A DNA stretch of 50,334 nt, taken from assembly GCA_001767495.1 (NCBI GenBank), contig MELA01000120.1, positions 1 through 50,334 of the forward strand, written 5' to 3'. Both the position numbers and the translations under genes were made by a program. Numbering within the stretch: position 1 is the stretch's first letter; each line of letters opens with the position of its first letter. The notes below the pieces were generated by a model. That model made no database searches. It was not told the DNA's origin and saw nothing but the letters and a program-made list of their open reading frames with translations. This DNA comes from Acidobacteria bacterium RIFCSPLOWO2_12_FULL_65_11. GTDB taxonomy: Bacteria; Acidobacteriota; Vicinamibacteria; Vicinamibacterales; CAVVIG01. Positions 50,031-50,334 of the stretch are shown here, piece by piece.

Positions 50031-50183
50031 GTCCGGCTAAAGCCGGACACTACGACGGATGGCGTCGCGGCCGGCTTTGGCCGGCCGGAAGTCCGCCTGA
50101 AGCCGGACACTACAGCGAACTGGCGTAGTGTCCGGCTTCAGCCGGACCGTGAACTGGCGTAGTGTCCGGCTTCAGCCGGACCG
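50031..50183. repeat. Cluster of at least five palindromic repeat units
   Basis: Units GTCCGGCTAAAGCCGGAC (50031), GGCCGGCTTTGGCCGGCC (50070-50087), GTCCGCCTGAAGCCGGAC (near 50091) and two inverted copies of GTAGTGTCCGGCTTCAGCCG (from 50125 and 50159) that form a 34-bp direct repeat with GTGAACTGGC between them. The cluster fills the space between fcl and the carbamoyltransferase gene and supplies the latter's stop codon. Confidence 0.85.
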
Positions 50184-50334
50184 TCTTCGATTGCGATGGT
50201 CGGCCGTTCGATCACGTGGTTGCCCATCACCAAGACATCCATATGCGTTCGGAGGAAGCAATCGAGCGCCTGTGCCGGCGTCAGCACAATCGGCTCGTTC
50301 TCGTTGAACGACGTATTGAGCAGCATCGGTACGC
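50138..50334 (-). CDS. Carbamoyltransferase, C-terminal end (cut by window edge)
   Basis: The last 65 codons of a NodU/CmcH-type carbamoyltransferase: MLLNTSFNENEPIVLTPAQA followed by LDCFLRTHMDVLVMGNHVIER is the strongly conserved C-terminus of this family, which transfers a carbamoyl group to sugars or antibiotics. The conserved protein ends about at VIERP; the following PTIAIEDGPAEAGHYASSRSG comes from the dispersed palindrome. It heads the polysaccharide block, so a carbamoylated glycan is likely. Confidence 0.88.
   Translation of the reverse strand, partial: VPMLLNTSFNENEPIVLTPAQALDCFLRTHMDVLVMGNHVIERPTIAIEDGPAEAGHYASSRSG

Noticed and set aside
1-50334. CRISPR array, IS element with transposase, rRNA, prophage structural genes
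   Set aside because: No regularly spaced repeats, no transposase domain, and no rRNA or capsid/tail genes were seen; the repeats present are REP-like palindromes.

Overview
The window is high-GC bacterial chromosome. Gene content (M16 protease, HD-GYP/GGDEF and hybrid kinase signalling, type IV minor pilins, subtilase with VWG repeats) and a dispersed palindrome family (core GTCCGGCTGAAGCCGGAC) that is read in frame inside genes as [15 protein letters not shown] or VVSGFSRT-like peptides suggest an Acidobacteriota member, most likely of the Vicinamibacteria. That placement rests on memory of such genomes and is an inference.

Layout. 1-6.7 kb: 5' part of aspartate kinase lysC, a DcuC/YfcC-type transporter carrying a repeat insertion, two response regulators, a small unknown protein and a large periplasmic M16 peptidase. 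6.8-17 kb: tRNA-His with a nearby tRNA 3' remnant, a hybrid histidine kinase, an ExeA-like ATPase, a GNAT, a bifunctional HD-GYP/GAF/GGDEF protein and a decayed ligD. 17.0-21.9 kb: tRNA-Arg(TCG), tRNA-Arg(CCG) and tRNA-Lys(CTT), followed by a small island: a truncated tyrosine recombinase overlapping tRNA-Lys, a fragment of another gene, and a cargo of small orphan genes (DUF6883/DUF4926 pair, DUF2971-like protein, two membrane proteins). 22.0-26.1 kb: outer-membrane-type protein, truA, DUF3810 protein, dienelactone hydrolase. 26.3-30.8 kb: exopolysaccharide genes (secreted protein, Wzc/BY-kinase, O-antigen-ligase-like polymerase). 30.8-37.5 kb: a lasso peptide locus. 37.4-42.7 kb: minor pilin operon. 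42.9-46 kb: XRE regulator locus, GNAT, subtilase. 46-50.3 kb: geranylgeranyl-reductase-type flavoprotein, then a second polysaccharide block (sugar-1-P transferase, glycosyltransferase, GDP-fucose synthase, carbamoyltransferase).

The centre of interest is the lasso peptide locus. On the minus strand a tightly overlapping operon runs: B2 leader peptidase, HPr-kinase-like kinase, precursor peptide (51 aa, predicted core GTGGVMGDGATNMSRI), asparagine-synthetase-like cyclase, SAM methyltransferase, nucleotidyltransferase. The PqqD-like B1/RRE protein is on the opposite strand, start-stop coupled to the polysaccharide polymerase gene. Divergently from B2 lies a second precursor-like gene with nearly the same leader and a ring sequence at the identical position, but instead of stopping after the core it continues into about 90 residues resembling a CFI-box type C-terminal domain. 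Its upstream region shares three exact blocks (16, 14 and 12 nt) with a second intergenic region 6 kb away, between an XRE regulator and a tiny ORF that may be a degenerate precursor. This points to a common regulatory circuit for a lasso-type system with an unusual fused precursor.
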